Source: CAZABC01 sp964483405
GTDB lineage: Bacteria; Chloroflexota; Limnocylindria; Limnocylindrales; CSP1-4
NCBI GenBank assembly: GCA_964483405.1
Contig: CAZABC010000025.1
Span: 1-32,033 of the forward strand
Direction of reading: 5' to 3'
DNA length: 32,033 bases
Below are positions 13,926 to 22,350 of this stretch, piece after piece. The stretch's first letter is position 1, and each line of letters starts with the position of its first letter. The notes beneath the pieces are model-generated. The model did no database searches and had not been told where the DNA came from. It saw nothing but the letters and a program-made list of their open reading frames with translations. The position numbers were made by a program, and so were the translations under genes.

Positions 13926-16403
13926 ATGGGCGAGTCGACCGAACACGGCATGGCGACCCTCCCGGACCAGGCCCGGGTCGTCGTCATCGGCGGCGGGGTC
14001 ATCGGCGCGAGCATCGCCTATCACCTCACGAAGCTCGGCTGGCGCGACGTCGTCCTCCTCGAGCGCCGCCGGCTGACCGCCGGCACGACCTGGCACGCCG
14101 CCGGGCTCATCACCTCGGCCGGGATGGCGTCGGAAACGCTGCTCTGGATGGCCCGCTACACGCGCGACCTGTGCGTCTCGCTCGAGGCGGAGACCGGCCA
14201 GGCGACGGGGTTCCGGCCGATCGGCCACCTCCACCTCGCGTCGTCGGAGAAGCGGCTCGAGACGCTCCGGCGGGAGGCCGCCTTCGCCCGCGGGTTCGGG
14301 GTCGACGACCAGGAGCTGTCGGCCGAGGAGTTCGGGCGGCTCTGGCCGGCCGCCAGGACCGACGACGTCCTCGCCGCGTTCTACGTGCCCGACGAGGGCC
14401 GGGTCAACCCGGCCGACCTGACGATGGCCTACGCGAAGGGCGCCCGGATGGGCGGCGCCCGGATCCTCGAGGGGGTCGAGGCGACCGGCGTCACGACGGC
14501 CCGCGGCCGGGTGACCGGCGTCGTCACCGACCACGGCACGATCGCCTGCGAGCACGTCGTCAACGCCGCCGGGATCTGGGGCCGCGAGGTCGGCGCGGCG
14601 GCCGGGGTTTCGGTCCCGCTCCAGGCGGCGGAGCACTACTACCTCATCACCGACGCCGTCGAGTGGGCCCACCCGGACCTGCCGATCGTCGAGGACCCCG
14701 ATCGATACGGCTACTACCGCGAGGAGGGCGGCGGCATCCTGGTCGGGTTGTTCGAGCCGGTCGCGGGGCCGTGGTCGCTCGACCGGATCCCGGCCGACAT
14801 CGCCTTCGCCAGCCTGCCGCCGGACTGGGAGCGGATCGGTCCGTACCTGGCCCGGGCGATGGACCGCTTTCCGTCGCTCCACGACGCCGGCATCCGGACG
14901 ATGTTCTGCGGCCCCGAGAGCTTCACCCCCGACGTCATGCCCCAGCTCGGCGAGGCTCCCGAGCTCGGCGGCTACTTCGTCGCGGCCGGCCTGAACTCGC
15001 TCGGCATCCTCCTCTCGGGCGGGGTCGGCAGCGCGATCGCCCAGTGGATCGTCGACGGCGTCCCGCCGGTCGACGTCATCGGGATGCACGTCGGCCGGAC
15101 CCAGGCCTTCGAGACGAGCCGTCGCTTCCGGGCCGACCGGACGGTCGAGCAGCTCGGCGCGCTCTTCGGCGACGCCGCCTGGCCGAACTGGCACCCGCGC
15201 TCGGCCCGCAACGTCCGCCGCTCGGTCATCCACGATCGGCTCGCCGAGGCCGGCGCCCACTTCGCCGTCTCGTCGGGCTGGGAGTATCCCGAGTGGTTCG
15301 CGCCGCCGGGGACGCACGTCGAGGTCGAGACGGGCTGGGGCCGCGACGCGTCCTTCCCGCTCCAGGCGGCCGAGCACCGGACCGTCCGCGAGGCCGTGGG
15401 GATGCTCGACATGTCGGTCATGGCGAAGCTCCTCGTCCAGGGCCGCGACGCCGAGCGCATCCTGGACCTCGTAAGCGCCAACGACGTCGCCGTGCCGGTC
15501 GGGCGGGTCGTCTACACCCAGTGGCTGAACGCGAAGGGCGGCATCGAGGCCGACCTGACGGTGACCCGGCTCGCCGAGGACCGCTTCCTCGTCGTCGTCA
15601 CCGACCTCGTCCACCGGCGGATCGGGCCGTGGATCCTGCGCCACGCCGGCGACGCCCACGTGACGGTGACCGACGTCACGTCCGGCACGACCCTGATGAC
15701 CGTCCAGGGCCCGCGATCGCGCGAGCTGCTCGGGCGGCTGACGAGCGCCGATCTCTCGAACGAGGCGTTCCCGTACATGACCGCCCGCGAGATCGACGTC
15801 CACTACGCCCGGGTCCTCGCGCTGCGGGTCACCTACGTCGGCGAGCTCGGCTGGGAGCTCCACGTCCCGGCCGATCTCGCGCTGACCGTGTACGACGCCC
15901 TGCTCGAGGCCGGGGCCGACCTCGGCTACCGCAACGTCGGCCTCGGCGCGATGGGCAGCCTGCGGCTCGAGAAGGCGTACCGCGACCTCGGCCTCGACAT
16001 CGACAACACCGACACGCCGCTCGACGTCGGGCTCGGCTTCGCCGTCGCCTGGGACAAGCCCGGCGGCTTCGTCGGCCGTGACGCGCTCCTGGCGGCGCGG
16101 GCGGCCGGCGGCCCGCCGGTCCGGCGGCTCGTGCCGATCCTCGTCGAGGATCCGGAGCCGCTCCTGTACGGCAACGAGCCGGTCCTTCGCGACGGCCGCT
16201 GGCTCGGCTACGTCCGGGCCGGGGCGTACGGCCACACGCTCGGCGGCTCGGTCGGGCTGGCGATGCTCGAGGACCCGGCCGGGTTGCCGACCGAGGCGGT
16301 CGACGGCGCCCGCGTCGAGGTCGAGATCGCCGGCGTCCGGTATCCGGCGCGGACGTCCGTCCGCCCGTTCTACGACCCGTCGCGGTCGCGGATCCTCGCC
16401 TGA
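13926..16403 (+). CDS. Dimethylglycine/sarcosine dehydrogenase-like FAD protein with aminomethyltransferase domain
   Basis: An 825-residue two-module enzyme of the DMGDH/SARDH/PDPR family, expected to demethylate N-methylglycines and hand the one-carbon unit to tetrahydrofolate. The FAD-binding Rossmann motif GGGVIG is at 22-27. TTWHAAG at 54-60 places His57 at the position of the covalent flavin-linked His of DMGDH. The dehydrogenase domain runs to about 395, an FAO-type linker to about 460, and a GcvT-like folate domain with its C-terminal barrel to the end. ATG 13926 has GAGGACGAG upstream; ATG 13950 is an alternative. TAGCAT at 13853-13858 is a possible -10 box. Substrate (dimethylglycine, sarcosine or other) is not certain. 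Confidence 0.88.
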   Translation: MGESTEHGMATLPDQARVVVIGGGVIGASIAYHLTKLGWRDVVLLERRRLTAGTTWHAAGLITSAGMASETLLWMARYTRDLCVSLEAETGQATGFRPIGHLHLASSEKRLETLRREAAFARGFGVDDQELSAEEFGRLWPAARTDDVLAAFYVPDEGRVNPADLTMAYAKGARMGGARILEGVEATGVTTARGRVTGVVTDHGTIACEHVVNAAGIWGREVGAAAGVSVPLQAAEHYYLITDAVEWAHPDLPIVEDPDRYGYYREEGGGILVGLFEPVAGPWSLDRIPADIAFASLPPDWERIGPYLARAMDRFPSLHDAGIRTMFCGPESFTPDVMPQLGEAPELGGYFVAAGLNSLGILLSGGVGSAIAQWIVDGVPPVDVIGMHVGRTQAFETSRRFRADRTVEQLGALFGDAAWPNWHPRSARNVRRSVIHDRLAEAGAHFAVSSGWEYPEWFAPPGTHVEVETGWGRDASFPLQAAEHRTVREAVGMLDMSVMAKLLVQGRDAERILDLVSANDVAVPVGRVVYTQWLNAKGGIEADLTVTRLAEDRFLVVVTDLVHRRIGPWILRHAGDAHVTVTDVTSGTTLMTVQGPRSRELLGRLTSADLSNEAFPYMTAREIDVHYARVLALRVTYVGELGWELHVPADLALTVYDALLEAGADLGYRNVGLGAMGSLRLEKAYRDLGLDIDNTDTPLDVGLGFAVAWDKPGGFVGRDALLAARAAGGPPVRRLVPILVEDPEPLLYGNEPVLRDGRWLGYVRAGAYGHTLGGSVGLAMLEDPAGLPTEAVDGARVEVEIAGVRYPARTSVRPFYDPSRSRILA

Positions 16404-16429
16404 TCGCGCCGATCGCCCGGCCGCCGCGA

Positions 16430-16435
16430 TACGAT
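16430..16435 (+). promoter_or_regulatory. Leaderless-type -10 box of the lipoprotein gene
   Basis: TACGAT is followed by exactly 6 bases and then the ATG at 16442, so transcription would begin at or next to the start codon. No -35 element is evident, and no Shine-Dalgarno sequence is present. Confidence 0.5.
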
Positions 16436-16441
16436 CGCGGC

Positions 16442-17134
16442 ATGCGCTCGACCGCCGTCCGCCCAGCCGCGCTCGCGGCCGCCTGCTCGGTCGCCCTCGC
16501 CATCGTCCTCGCCGCCTGCTCCGGCACCCCGGCCGGGACCCCGGCTCCGTCGGCGCTCCCGGCCGGGACGTACACCTCGACGGCCTTCCAGCCGCCGGTG
16601 ACGTTCACCCTGCCGGAGGGGTGGTGGATCGCGGTCGACAGCCCGGCCTACCTGCGGCTCGCCCCGGTCGGTTCGGAGGTCCTTGGCGTCCATCTCTTTC
16701 GCGACGCGCAAGCCGCCTCGCAGGACCCCGACTGCCCGGACGTGCCGGCACCCGGCGTCGGCGCCGACGCCGCGTCGATCGCGGCCTGGATCGTGGAGCG
16801 GCCGGGCCTCGTCGTGAGCGATCCGGTCACGACGAACGTGGCCGGGCTGCGCGGGCCGATGCTCGATCTCGGCATCGTCGACGGCTGGGCCGCCTCGTGC
16901 CCGTTCGCGGAGGGCCTGCCGACGGTGCCGCTGCTCGTGAACGTCGAAGCCGACTACCGCTGGGTCGTCGCCGGCGGCGAGCGGCTCCGCCTGTACCTGC
17001 TCGACCTGCCCGACGGCGGGACGGTCTTCGTCGACATCGACGACTTCGTCGGCGACTCGATCGACGCGCTCATCGCCGAGGCGACCCCGATCGTCGAGAG
17101 CCTCAGCTTCGCCGGGATCCCGATCGCGCCGTAG
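16442..17134 (+). CDS. Hypothetical lipoprotein
   Basis: A 230-residue protein with a type II signal peptide: a basic start, a hydrophobic run (about 9-25) and a lipobox LAAC with Cys26 as the lipidated residue. A Thr/Pro/Ala-rich spacer follows (about 28-42). The mature domain is otherwise unknown; it includes VTFTLPEGWWIAVDS and ends with IVESLSFA, a pattern seen in extracytoplasmic proteins that measure or bind small ligands, though I cannot name a family. It follows the flavoprotein gene by 38 bases but appears to have its own leaderless promoter. Confidence 0.75.
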   Translation: MRSTAVRPAALAAACSVALAIVLAACSGTPAGTPAPSALPAGTYTSTAFQPPVTFTLPEGWWIAVDSPAYLRLAPVGSEVLGVHLFRDAQAASQDPDCPDVPAPGVGADAASIAAWIVERPGLVVSDPVTTNVAGLRGPMLDLGIVDGWAASCPFAEGLPTVPLLVNVEADYRWVVAGGERLRLYLLDLPDGGTVFVDIDDFVGDSIDALIAEATPIVESLSFAGIPIAP

Positions 17135-17188
17135 CCGTTCGTCCGTTCGGCACTGGCGGCGGCGGAGCCGTCGTCCGACGCTTCGGGG

Positions 17189-17827
17189 GTGACGACCCAG
17201 CCGATCCCGGCGCAAGGCACGCCGGCCCGGACCGCGGTCGACGTGCCGGTCCCGGCACTCGGGACCGACGCCCGCGCCGTCGCCCTCCAGCTCGCCCGGG
17301 CGGGGGTCGAGGCGGCCGTGCTCGGCGAGCGGCTCGACGTCCGGCCGGCGACGCTGCCGGCCGACCTCGCCCGCCCGGCAGGTGCCTTCGTGACGATCAC
17401 CCGCGACGGCCGGCTCCGCTCGTGCATGGGCCGGATCGACGCCGACCGACCGTTCTGGGAGAACCTGCTCGACGCGGCCCGGTCGGCCGCCGGCCACGAC
17501 CCCCGCTTCGCCCCCGTCGGGCCCGACGAGCTGCCGCTCGTCCGGATCGAGGTCTCGGCGCTCGGCCCGATCGTCCCGATCCCCGACGCCTCGGCCTACG
17601 ACGCGGCGACCCACGGGATCGTCGTCGAGCGGGAGCGGGCCCGGGCGCTGCTCCTGCCGCAGGTCGCCCGCGACCTCGGCTGGGACGAGACGGCGATGCT
17701 CGACGCGGTCTGCGAGAAGGCCGGCCTGCCGGCCCGGGCCTGGACGCGCGGCGACGTCCGGCTGTCGGTCTTCGCGGCGGTCGTGCTCGACGAGCCGGGT
17801 GCAGCGCGGGACCCGGACCAGGGTTGA
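17189..17827 (+). CDS. AMMECR1-domain protein (AmmeMemoRadiSam system protein A-like)
   Basis: A 212-residue protein with the AMMECR1 fold. The signature GAFVTITRDGRLRSCMG is at 65-81 (usual form GxFVT...LRGCIG), followed by the conserved DPRFAPVGPDELPLVRIEVS segment and the late LLLPQVARDLGWDE region. Relatives are often encoded with a MEMO protein and a radical SAM enzyme, the AmmeMemoRadiSam set, whose biochemical role is undefined. Neither partner is in this window. Translation starts at GTG 17189, 54 bases after the lipoprotein stop. The first 25 residues are not part of the domain. Confidence 0.85.
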   Translation: MTTQPIPAQGTPARTAVDVPVPALGTDARAVALQLARAGVEAAVLGERLDVRPATLPADLARPAGAFVTITRDGRLRSCMGRIDADRPFWENLLDAARSAAGHDPRFAPVGPDELPLVRIEVSALGPIVPIPDASAYDAATHGIVVERERARALLLPQVARDLGWDETAMLDAVCEKAGLPARAWTRGDVRLSVFAAVVLDEPGAARDPDQG

Positions 17828-17899
17828 CGGACCGGTCGCGCCCGCCGCCCGCCCGACGCCCGCCCGTTGCGCTCCCGCCCCGGGCCGGCACATCCCCTC

Positions 17900-17927
17900 T
17901 TGACCGCTGGCGTCGGGTCGATACCAT
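17900..17927 (+). promoter_or_regulatory. Sigma-70-like promoter ahead of an orphan coding fragment
   Basis: TTGACC (17900-17905), a 16-base spacer and TACCAT (17922-17927) make the most consensus-like promoter I see in the window. It points into the hairpin at 17966-17998 and the headless fragment after it. Confidence 0.5.
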
Positions 17928-17965
17928 GCGGGGGCCGGACTCATCCGGCGCCATGCCGCCGGGCC

Positions 17966-17998
17966 GGGTCGGGAGGGCCATATCGATCCTCCCGACCC
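17966..17998. repeat. Perfect 11-bp inverted repeat
   Basis: GGGTCGGGAGG (17966-17976) and CCTCCCGACCC (17988-17998) flank an 11-base AT-richer loop. It sits between a good promoter and the first codons of the surface-protein fragment. It may be a 5' hairpin, a terminator without U-tract, or a recombination junction. Confidence 0.65.
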
Positions 17999-18370
17999 AT
18001 CGTCGAGGCCAACGCCGATCACAAGACCCTCAACGGCACGACGCCGTTGTGGGACATCGGGACGGTCAAGCTCAAGACCGGCCACACCATCAGCGGCGTC
18101 GTGCGCGGCGGCACGACGACGACCTCGTCGGTCCTCGCCGGCGTCTACGTCACGGCGAGCGGCGGCAACGGCAGCGCCTACGACTACGCCTCGGCCCAGA
18201 CGAGCGCGACGGGTGCGTACTCGCTGGTCGGGCTGATCCCGGGCCAGTACCGCGTGTCGTTCTCGCCGCCGTCGGCGATGAACTACCGGAGCGGCTACTG
18301 GAAGTCGGGCGCCTCGCCCAACTGGTCCCCGGACTACGGCGGCGCGAGCCTGGTGACGATCGGGCCGTAG
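17999..18370 (+). pseudogene. Headless fragment of a carboxypeptidase-regulatory-like repeat surface protein
   Basis: About 123 residues ending at TAG 18368-18370. They begin inside what looks like the end of one repeat (IVEANADHKTL). One complete carboxypeptidase-D regulatory-like beta-sandwich follows (HTISGVV, AGVYVTASGG, GAYSLVGLIPGQYRVSFS). The end is the YRSGYWKSG, WSPDYGGASLVTIG segment typical of multi-repeat secreted proteins. No ATG or GTG with a ribosome site lies at a sensible place, and there is no signal peptide. The frame upstream of about 17999 is not protein-like. It is best read as the 3' remnant of a much larger adhesin-type gene. Confidence 0.55.
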
Positions 18371-18422
18371 CCGGTGGTCGGTCGTCGGCCCAGCCGACGG
18401 TCGGGTCCATCAGGCGTCCCGC

Positions 18423-18452
18423 GACGGGGCGGTCCGCGAGGGCCGCCCCGTC
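18423..18452. terminator. Hairpin between convergent genes
   Basis: GACGGGGCGG (18423-18432) and CCGCCCCGTC (18443-18452) pair perfectly, and a wobble plus a G-C pair extend the stem inwards to leave a 6-base loop. It lies between the fragment ending at 18370 and the kinase stop at 18494, suitable as a bidirectional terminator. Confidence 0.6.
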
Positions 18453-18493
18453 CGCATGCCAGGGGCCTAGCCGGGTCTCCCGGGACCAGCGCC

Positions 18494-20173
18494 TCAGCCG
18501 GGCGGTGCGTCGTCGGCCGCCGGCGCCCCCGCGATCGGCAGGGCGAAGCGGAAGGTGCTGCCGGTCCCCACGGCACTCTCGAGCCACATCCGCCCGCCGT
18601 GGGCCTCGACGATCTCGCGACAGATCGGAAGGCCGAGGCCGGTCCCGCGCGGCTTCTCGGTCAGCGTGTCGCCGACCTGGCGGAACGACTCCCAGACCGC
18701 CTCGTGGTCGGCCGGGTCGATCCCGACCCCGGTGTCGCGGACCGAGACGACCAGTTCGTCGCCGGCCCGCCCGGCCGACACGGTCACGGCCCCCGCCGGC
18801 GTGAACTTGACCGCGTTCGAGAGCAGGTTGACGAGGACCTGGATGAGCCGGTCGCGGTCGCCGGTCAGGGTCGGCAGCCCGGGCTCGACCTCGACGACGA
18901 GGGCGAGGCCCGTCGTCGCGAAGAGCGCTGCGGTCGCGGCCGTCGCCCGCTCGATGAGCGCGCCGGCCTCGACCGGCCCCATCGCCCACTCGAACCGCCC
19001 GGCCTCGATCTTGGCAAGGTCGAGGACGTCGTTGATGAGCGCCGTCAGCCGGTCGCCCTCGGCGACGACGATCGAGAGGTTGTCGTCGACCTGGCGGATC
19101 GCCCGGGCGACCTTGGGGTCGTCCGAGACGACGGCCGGGAAGACGACCTCGGTGAGCCGCTTCCGGTTGATCTTCGAGAAGCCGACGACCGAGGTCAGCG
19201 GCGTCCGCAGCTCGTGGCTGACGTTGGCGAGGAAGGCGCTCTTGGCCTCGCTCGCCGCCTCCGCCGTCGCGCGGGCTGCCTGGGCGGCCTCGACCGCGTC
19301 GGCCAGCTGGGCCGTCCGGGTCGCGACGCGCTCCTCGAGGATCCGGGCCTGCTCCTCGACCGCGGCGTAGAGGCGGGCGTTCTCGATCGCTGCGGCGAGG
19401 AGGTTGCCGAGGGTGAAGAGGAGCGGCCCGTCGCTCGCGGCGAGCGCCCGCTCGGTGTGCCGGTCGTCGACGGCGAGGACGCCGATCGGTCGGCCCTTGG
19501 CGAGGAGCGGCGTGCCCATGAACGAGGTCACGCCGAGGGCTCGCGCGAAGGCCCGGTTCGGTTCGAACGGGTCGCTGTCGACGTCGCGGAAGACCAGCGG
19601 CCCGTCGGCCCGCCACAGCGCGACGAGCTGCGACTCGGGGTGGTCGAGCGGCAGCTCGAGCCCCGCGACGAGGGCCGCCATCTCGGGCGAGCCGCCGACG
19701 CTCCGACCGTGACCGAGGACGCCGCGCTCCTCGTCGGCGAGCAGGACGAGCGCCCGGTCGAAGCGGAGGTTGGCGACGACCGCGCCGAGGGCCCGATCGA
19801 TGAGCTCGTCGCGGTCGAGCGTCGAGGCGAGGGCGATCCCGAGCTCGTTGAGCGCGGTGAGCTCGGCCATCCGCCCGCGCATCGCCTCGTTCGTCGCCCG
19901 GAGCTCGGCCGCGACCCGCTCGCTCTCGGCCGCCGAGCGCTCGGCGGCGGCCCGCTGCTCGACGAGCTCGCCGCGCTCGGACCGGAGGTCGGCCGCGATC
20001 CGGCGGGCCCCGAGGCCGTAGAGCGCGAGACCGGCCGGGAACAGCGTCGCGAGGACGATCGCGACGCCCTGCCAGGCGGGCCCTTCGAGGACCAGGTAGG
20101 CGAGGACGGCGAGCGAGCCCGCGATCCCGAGCAGGATGGGGCCAAGCCCGATCCGGCCGCCGGTCGACGCCAT
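18494..20173 (-). CDS. Membrane GAF-domain hybrid sensor: histidine kinase
   Basis: A 559-residue kinase and the last gene of a three-gene operon. Two N-terminal transmembrane helices (about 8-26 and 33-52) are joined by a very short loop, so sensing is probably cytoplasmic or within the membrane. A coiled coil (about 55-105) follows, then a GAF domain (about 110-265, with GTPLLAKGRPIGVLAVDD), a second coiled coil, and HisKA with NVSHELRTPL (His320). The ATPase domain has NLLSNAVKF, DTGVGI and GTGLGLPI. Start is ATG 20173, 22 bases after the GAF gene's stop. There is no fused receiver; the CheY-like gene two positions upstream is the natural partner. Confidence 0.92.
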   Translation of the reverse strand: MASTGGRIGLGPILLGIAGSLAVLAYLVLEGPAWQGVAIVLATLFPAGLALYGLGARRIAADLRSERGELVEQRAAAERSAAESERVAAELRATNEAMRGRMAELTALNELGIALASTLDRDELIDRALGAVVANLRFDRALVLLADEERGVLGHGRSVGGSPEMAALVAGLELPLDHPESQLVALWRADGPLVFRDVDSDPFEPNRAFARALGVTSFMGTPLLAKGRPIGVLAVDDRHTERALAASDGPLLFTLGNLLAAAIENARLYAAVEEQARILEERVATRTAQLADAVEAAQAARATAEAASEAKSAFLANVSHELRTPLTSVVGFSKINRKRLTEVVFPAVVSDDPKVARAIRQVDDNLSIVVAEGDRLTALINDVLDLAKIEAGRFEWAMGPVEAGALIERATAATAALFATTGLALVVEVEPGLPTLTGDRDRLIQVLVNLLSNAVKFTPAGAVTVSAGRAGDELVVSVRDTGVGIDPADHEAVWESFRQVGDTLTEKPRGTGLGLPICREIVEAHGGRMWLESAVGTGSTFRFALPIAGAPAADDAPPG

Positions 20174-20195
20174 CGGTGGATCGCGCGGCGCTCGG

Positions 20196-21050
20196 TCAGC
20201 CGGCGGCGTCGCCGCCCTCGAGCTGGGCGACCCGCGCCTCGAGCGCCCGCTCCCGGGCCGTCGCCTCGCGGACCGCCGCCTCGTGCACGAGCGCGTGATC
20301 GAGCGCCGGCGCGGCGAGGGCGGCGATCGCCTCGACGACCTTGAGGTCGCCGGCCCGGTACTCGGTCGGTCCGTCGGCCGTGCCACCGAGGATCCCGACC
20401 ACCCGCCCGTGCGCCCGCATCGGGGCGCACAGGATCGCCGGGACGGCGCGCTCCTCGGGCGCGGCGGCCGGGTCGGCCGCGGGGATGTTGAGGACTTCGG
20501 CGTTGCCCGAGGCCGCGACCCGTCCGCAGATCCCGACGCCGAGCCGGCCGGCGATGATCCGCCCGTGTGCGGCCGAACCAGCCGGCGCCGAGAGCGCCCC
20601 GGTCGCCTCGTCGAGGAGGAGCAGGAAGCCGGTCGCCCCCGCCGGCAGCCGGCCGACCTCGGCGACCGCCGCGTCGGCGACGGCGGACACGTCGAGCTCG
20701 GCACCGATCGTCCCGGCCAGGTCGTAGATGAGGCTCAGCTCGCGATACCGGTCGAGCGCCTCGCGGGCGAGCGCCTTCTTGTCGAGCTCGCGCGAGACCG
20801 CGTACGAGAGGATCGTCGCGATCGTCCGGGCGAGCGGCCCGCCCTCGACCGTCCCGATCTCGCGGCCGTCGCCGACGACGGCGAAGGGGCCCTGTCGCTC
20901 CGTCCCGATGTCGCGGCCCTCGCGGTGGAGGACGACCGTCCCGTCGGGGTCGCGGAGGATGCACGTCGCGTTCGTCCCGGCGAGGAGCGCCGACAGCATC
21001 GGGGCGACGTGCCGGTGGCGGACGACGAGGCGCTCGATCTCGGATGCCAT
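20196..21050 (-). CDS. GAF-domain signalling protein
   Basis: A 284-residue soluble protein without an output domain. Residues about 1-90 form a sensor-like region with ATCILRDPDGTVVLHREGRD and ARTIATILSYAVSRELDKK, which leads through a helix into a GAF domain (about 105-250, with GICGRVAASGNAEVLNIPAAD and ILCAPMRAHGRVVGILGG). A C-terminal coiled coil follows. It sits between a CheY-like gene (12-base gap) and the GAF kinase (22-base gap), which suggests that it supplies a signal to, or scaffolds, that phosphorelay. The ligand is unknown. Confidence 0.85.
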   Translation of the reverse strand: MASEIERLVVRHRHVAPMLSALLAGTNATCILRDPDGTVVLHREGRDIGTERQGPFAVVGDGREIGTVEGGPLARTIATILSYAVSRELDKKALAREALDRYRELSLIYDLAGTIGAELDVSAVADAAVAEVGRLPAGATGFLLLLDEATGALSAPAGSAAHGRIIAGRLGVGICGRVAASGNAEVLNIPAADPAAAPEERAVPAILCAPMRAHGRVVGILGGTADGPTEYRAGDLKVVEAIAALAAPALDHALVHEAAVREATARERALEARVAQLEGGDAAG

Positions 21051-21062
21051 GGCGGCGCGCCC

Positions 21063-21437
21063 TCAGGCGCCGACGATCGACCGGGCGAGCGCGAGGAGCT
21101 CGTCGGGGTCGAACGGCTTCGTCAGGTAGTGGTCGGCGCCCGCCGCCAGGCCGGCCTCGCGGTCGGCGACCTGGCCCTTCGCGGTCAGCAGCACGACGGT
21201 CGTCGCGGTCAGCCCGAGCTCGCCCTTGATCGTCCGGCAGACGTCGTAGCCGTTCCTGCGCGGCATCATCACGTCGAGGAAGACGAGCGTCGGCGCCTGG
21301 TGCCGGACGATGTCGAGCGCCGCCTCGCCGTCGGCGGCCGTGAAGAGGTCGACGCCCTCGTCGGCGAGCTCCTCGAGCGCCTGCTCGATCAGGAGGCGGA
21401 TGTGCTGCTCGTCGTCGACGATGAGGATGCCGGCCAT
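21063..21437 (-). CDS. Single-domain CheY-like response regulator
   Basis: A 124-residue stand-alone receiver. The acidic pair is Asp8-Asp9, the phospho-acceptor is Asp55 in LVFLDVMMP, the switch Thr is in VVLLTAKG, and Lys107 is in LTKPF; all are intact. It has no output domain, so its effect must come through a partner protein. GGAGCGTC precedes the ATG at 21437. It is the first gene of the CheY-GAF-kinase operon. Confidence 0.92.
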   Translation of the reverse strand: MAGILIVDDEQHIRLLIEQALEELADEGVDLFTAADGEAALDIVRHQAPTLVFLDVMMPRRNGYDVCRTIKGELGLTATTVVLLTAKGQVADREAGLAAGADHYLTKPFDPDELLALARSIVGA

Positions 21438-21502
21438 GACGCTCCGGGGCTCCGGCCGGCGGACGAGCCGATGGGTCGTCGACACCGGTGACACCCCAAC
21501 GA

Positions 21503-21517
21503 TGCCCGATACGGGCA
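21503..21517. other. 15-bp near-palindrome upstream of the CheY operon
   Basis: TGCCCG and CGGGCA flank ATA, 66-80 bases upstream of the CheY-like start and 54-68 bases after the stop of the secreted C39-like gene. It could be an operator for a dimeric regulator or a weak terminator hairpin. Confidence 0.4.
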
Positions 21518-21570
21518 GCCGGCCGCAACCCGGGTCGCCCGCAGCGGCCCGCCCGCTGTGGTCCGCCCGC

Positions 21571-22320
21571 TCAGGCGAGACGCCACCAGTGGCCGAGCGG
21601 CGGGGCCGGCTCGACGACGAGGAACCGTCCCGTCCAGCCAACGGCTCGCCCGCTCCGGTTGGTCCACGCCAGGAAGTGGCGGGCGACGTACGCCCGGCCG
21701 TAGAACGTGTCCGGTGGCTGCGAACGTCCCCAGATCGAGCTGACCCGCGGGTACCACGGGTCGCTGATCGCCCAGGCGGTGACCTCGGCGGACGGGTCGA
21801 GGAGCGGGTCGCCGGTCGCCCGGAACCCGTGGAGCACCCAGGCGTGGACCCCGCGCCAGGCGAGGAGCCCGGCCGGCCGCCCCGTCCGCCGCACGGCGAA
21901 GGCGGCGCCGTCGAGGGCGGTATCGAGGTCCGGGTAGACGCGGACGACGTAGCGATGGAAGCCGGCCCCCTCGAGGGCCCTGGCCCAGCCGATCGGGCCG
22001 ATCGCCCCGTCGCCGCGGTCCCGCAGCGAGGCGGCGAGCGCGTGCAGCTCGTCCTGGCCGGCCCGGCTGTGGTCGGCGCCCGGCGACATGATGTTCGTCA
22101 TCGTCTGCATCGCCCCGGCGACGCAGGTCACCTTCGTCGCCTGCGACGAGAAGTCATCCGCCTCGTAGAGGTCGAAGACGAACGACCCGGGCCCGGCGGC
22201 TCGCGCCCCGGTCACCGGGATCGGCCCGCCGAGGAAGAAGCCCGGGCCGACCCCGAGCCCGATCGCGAGCGCCATCGCGAGCGCGGACCGGAGCGGTCGG
22301 AGACGCTGCTGGCTGGTCAC
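21571..22320 (-). CDS. Secreted protein with C39-like cysteine peptidase features
   Basis: A 249-residue protein. A hydrophobic N-terminal segment (about 11-32) and a likely cleavage site near ARAAG (about 43) predict export. A papain-like triad can be proposed: Cys66 in KVTCVAGAMQT, His159 in RGVHAWVLHGF and Asp187 in AISDPWYP. Their order and local sequence resemble C39_2-type peptidases. The rest is unfamiliar, and the Gln of the oxyanion hole is not obvious. The function is a cautious inference; a non-catalytic relative is possible. It starts 30 bases after the TfoX-like gene's stop and is probably co-transcribed with it. Confidence 0.55.
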   Translation of the reverse strand: MTSQQRLRPLRSALAMALAIGLGVGPGFFLGGPIPVTGARAAGPGSFVFDLYEADDFSSQATKVTCVAGAMQTMTNIMSPGADHSRAGQDELHALAASLRDRGDGAIGPIGWARALEGAGFHRYVVRVYPDLDTALDGAAFAVRRTGRPAGLLAWRGVHAWVLHGFRATGDPLLDPSAEVTAWAISDPWYPRVSSIWGRSQPPDTFYGRAYVARHFLAWTNRSGRAVGWTGRFLVVEPAPPLGHWWRLA

Positions 22321-22350
22321 GCGGGGATGACGCGCGGTCGGTGACCGATG

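Noticed and set aside
13773..16235. 820-codon minus-strand frame opposite the DMGDH-like gene
   Set aside because: The plus strand encodes a full-length recognisable flavoprotein. The minus-strand product has no recognisable domain.
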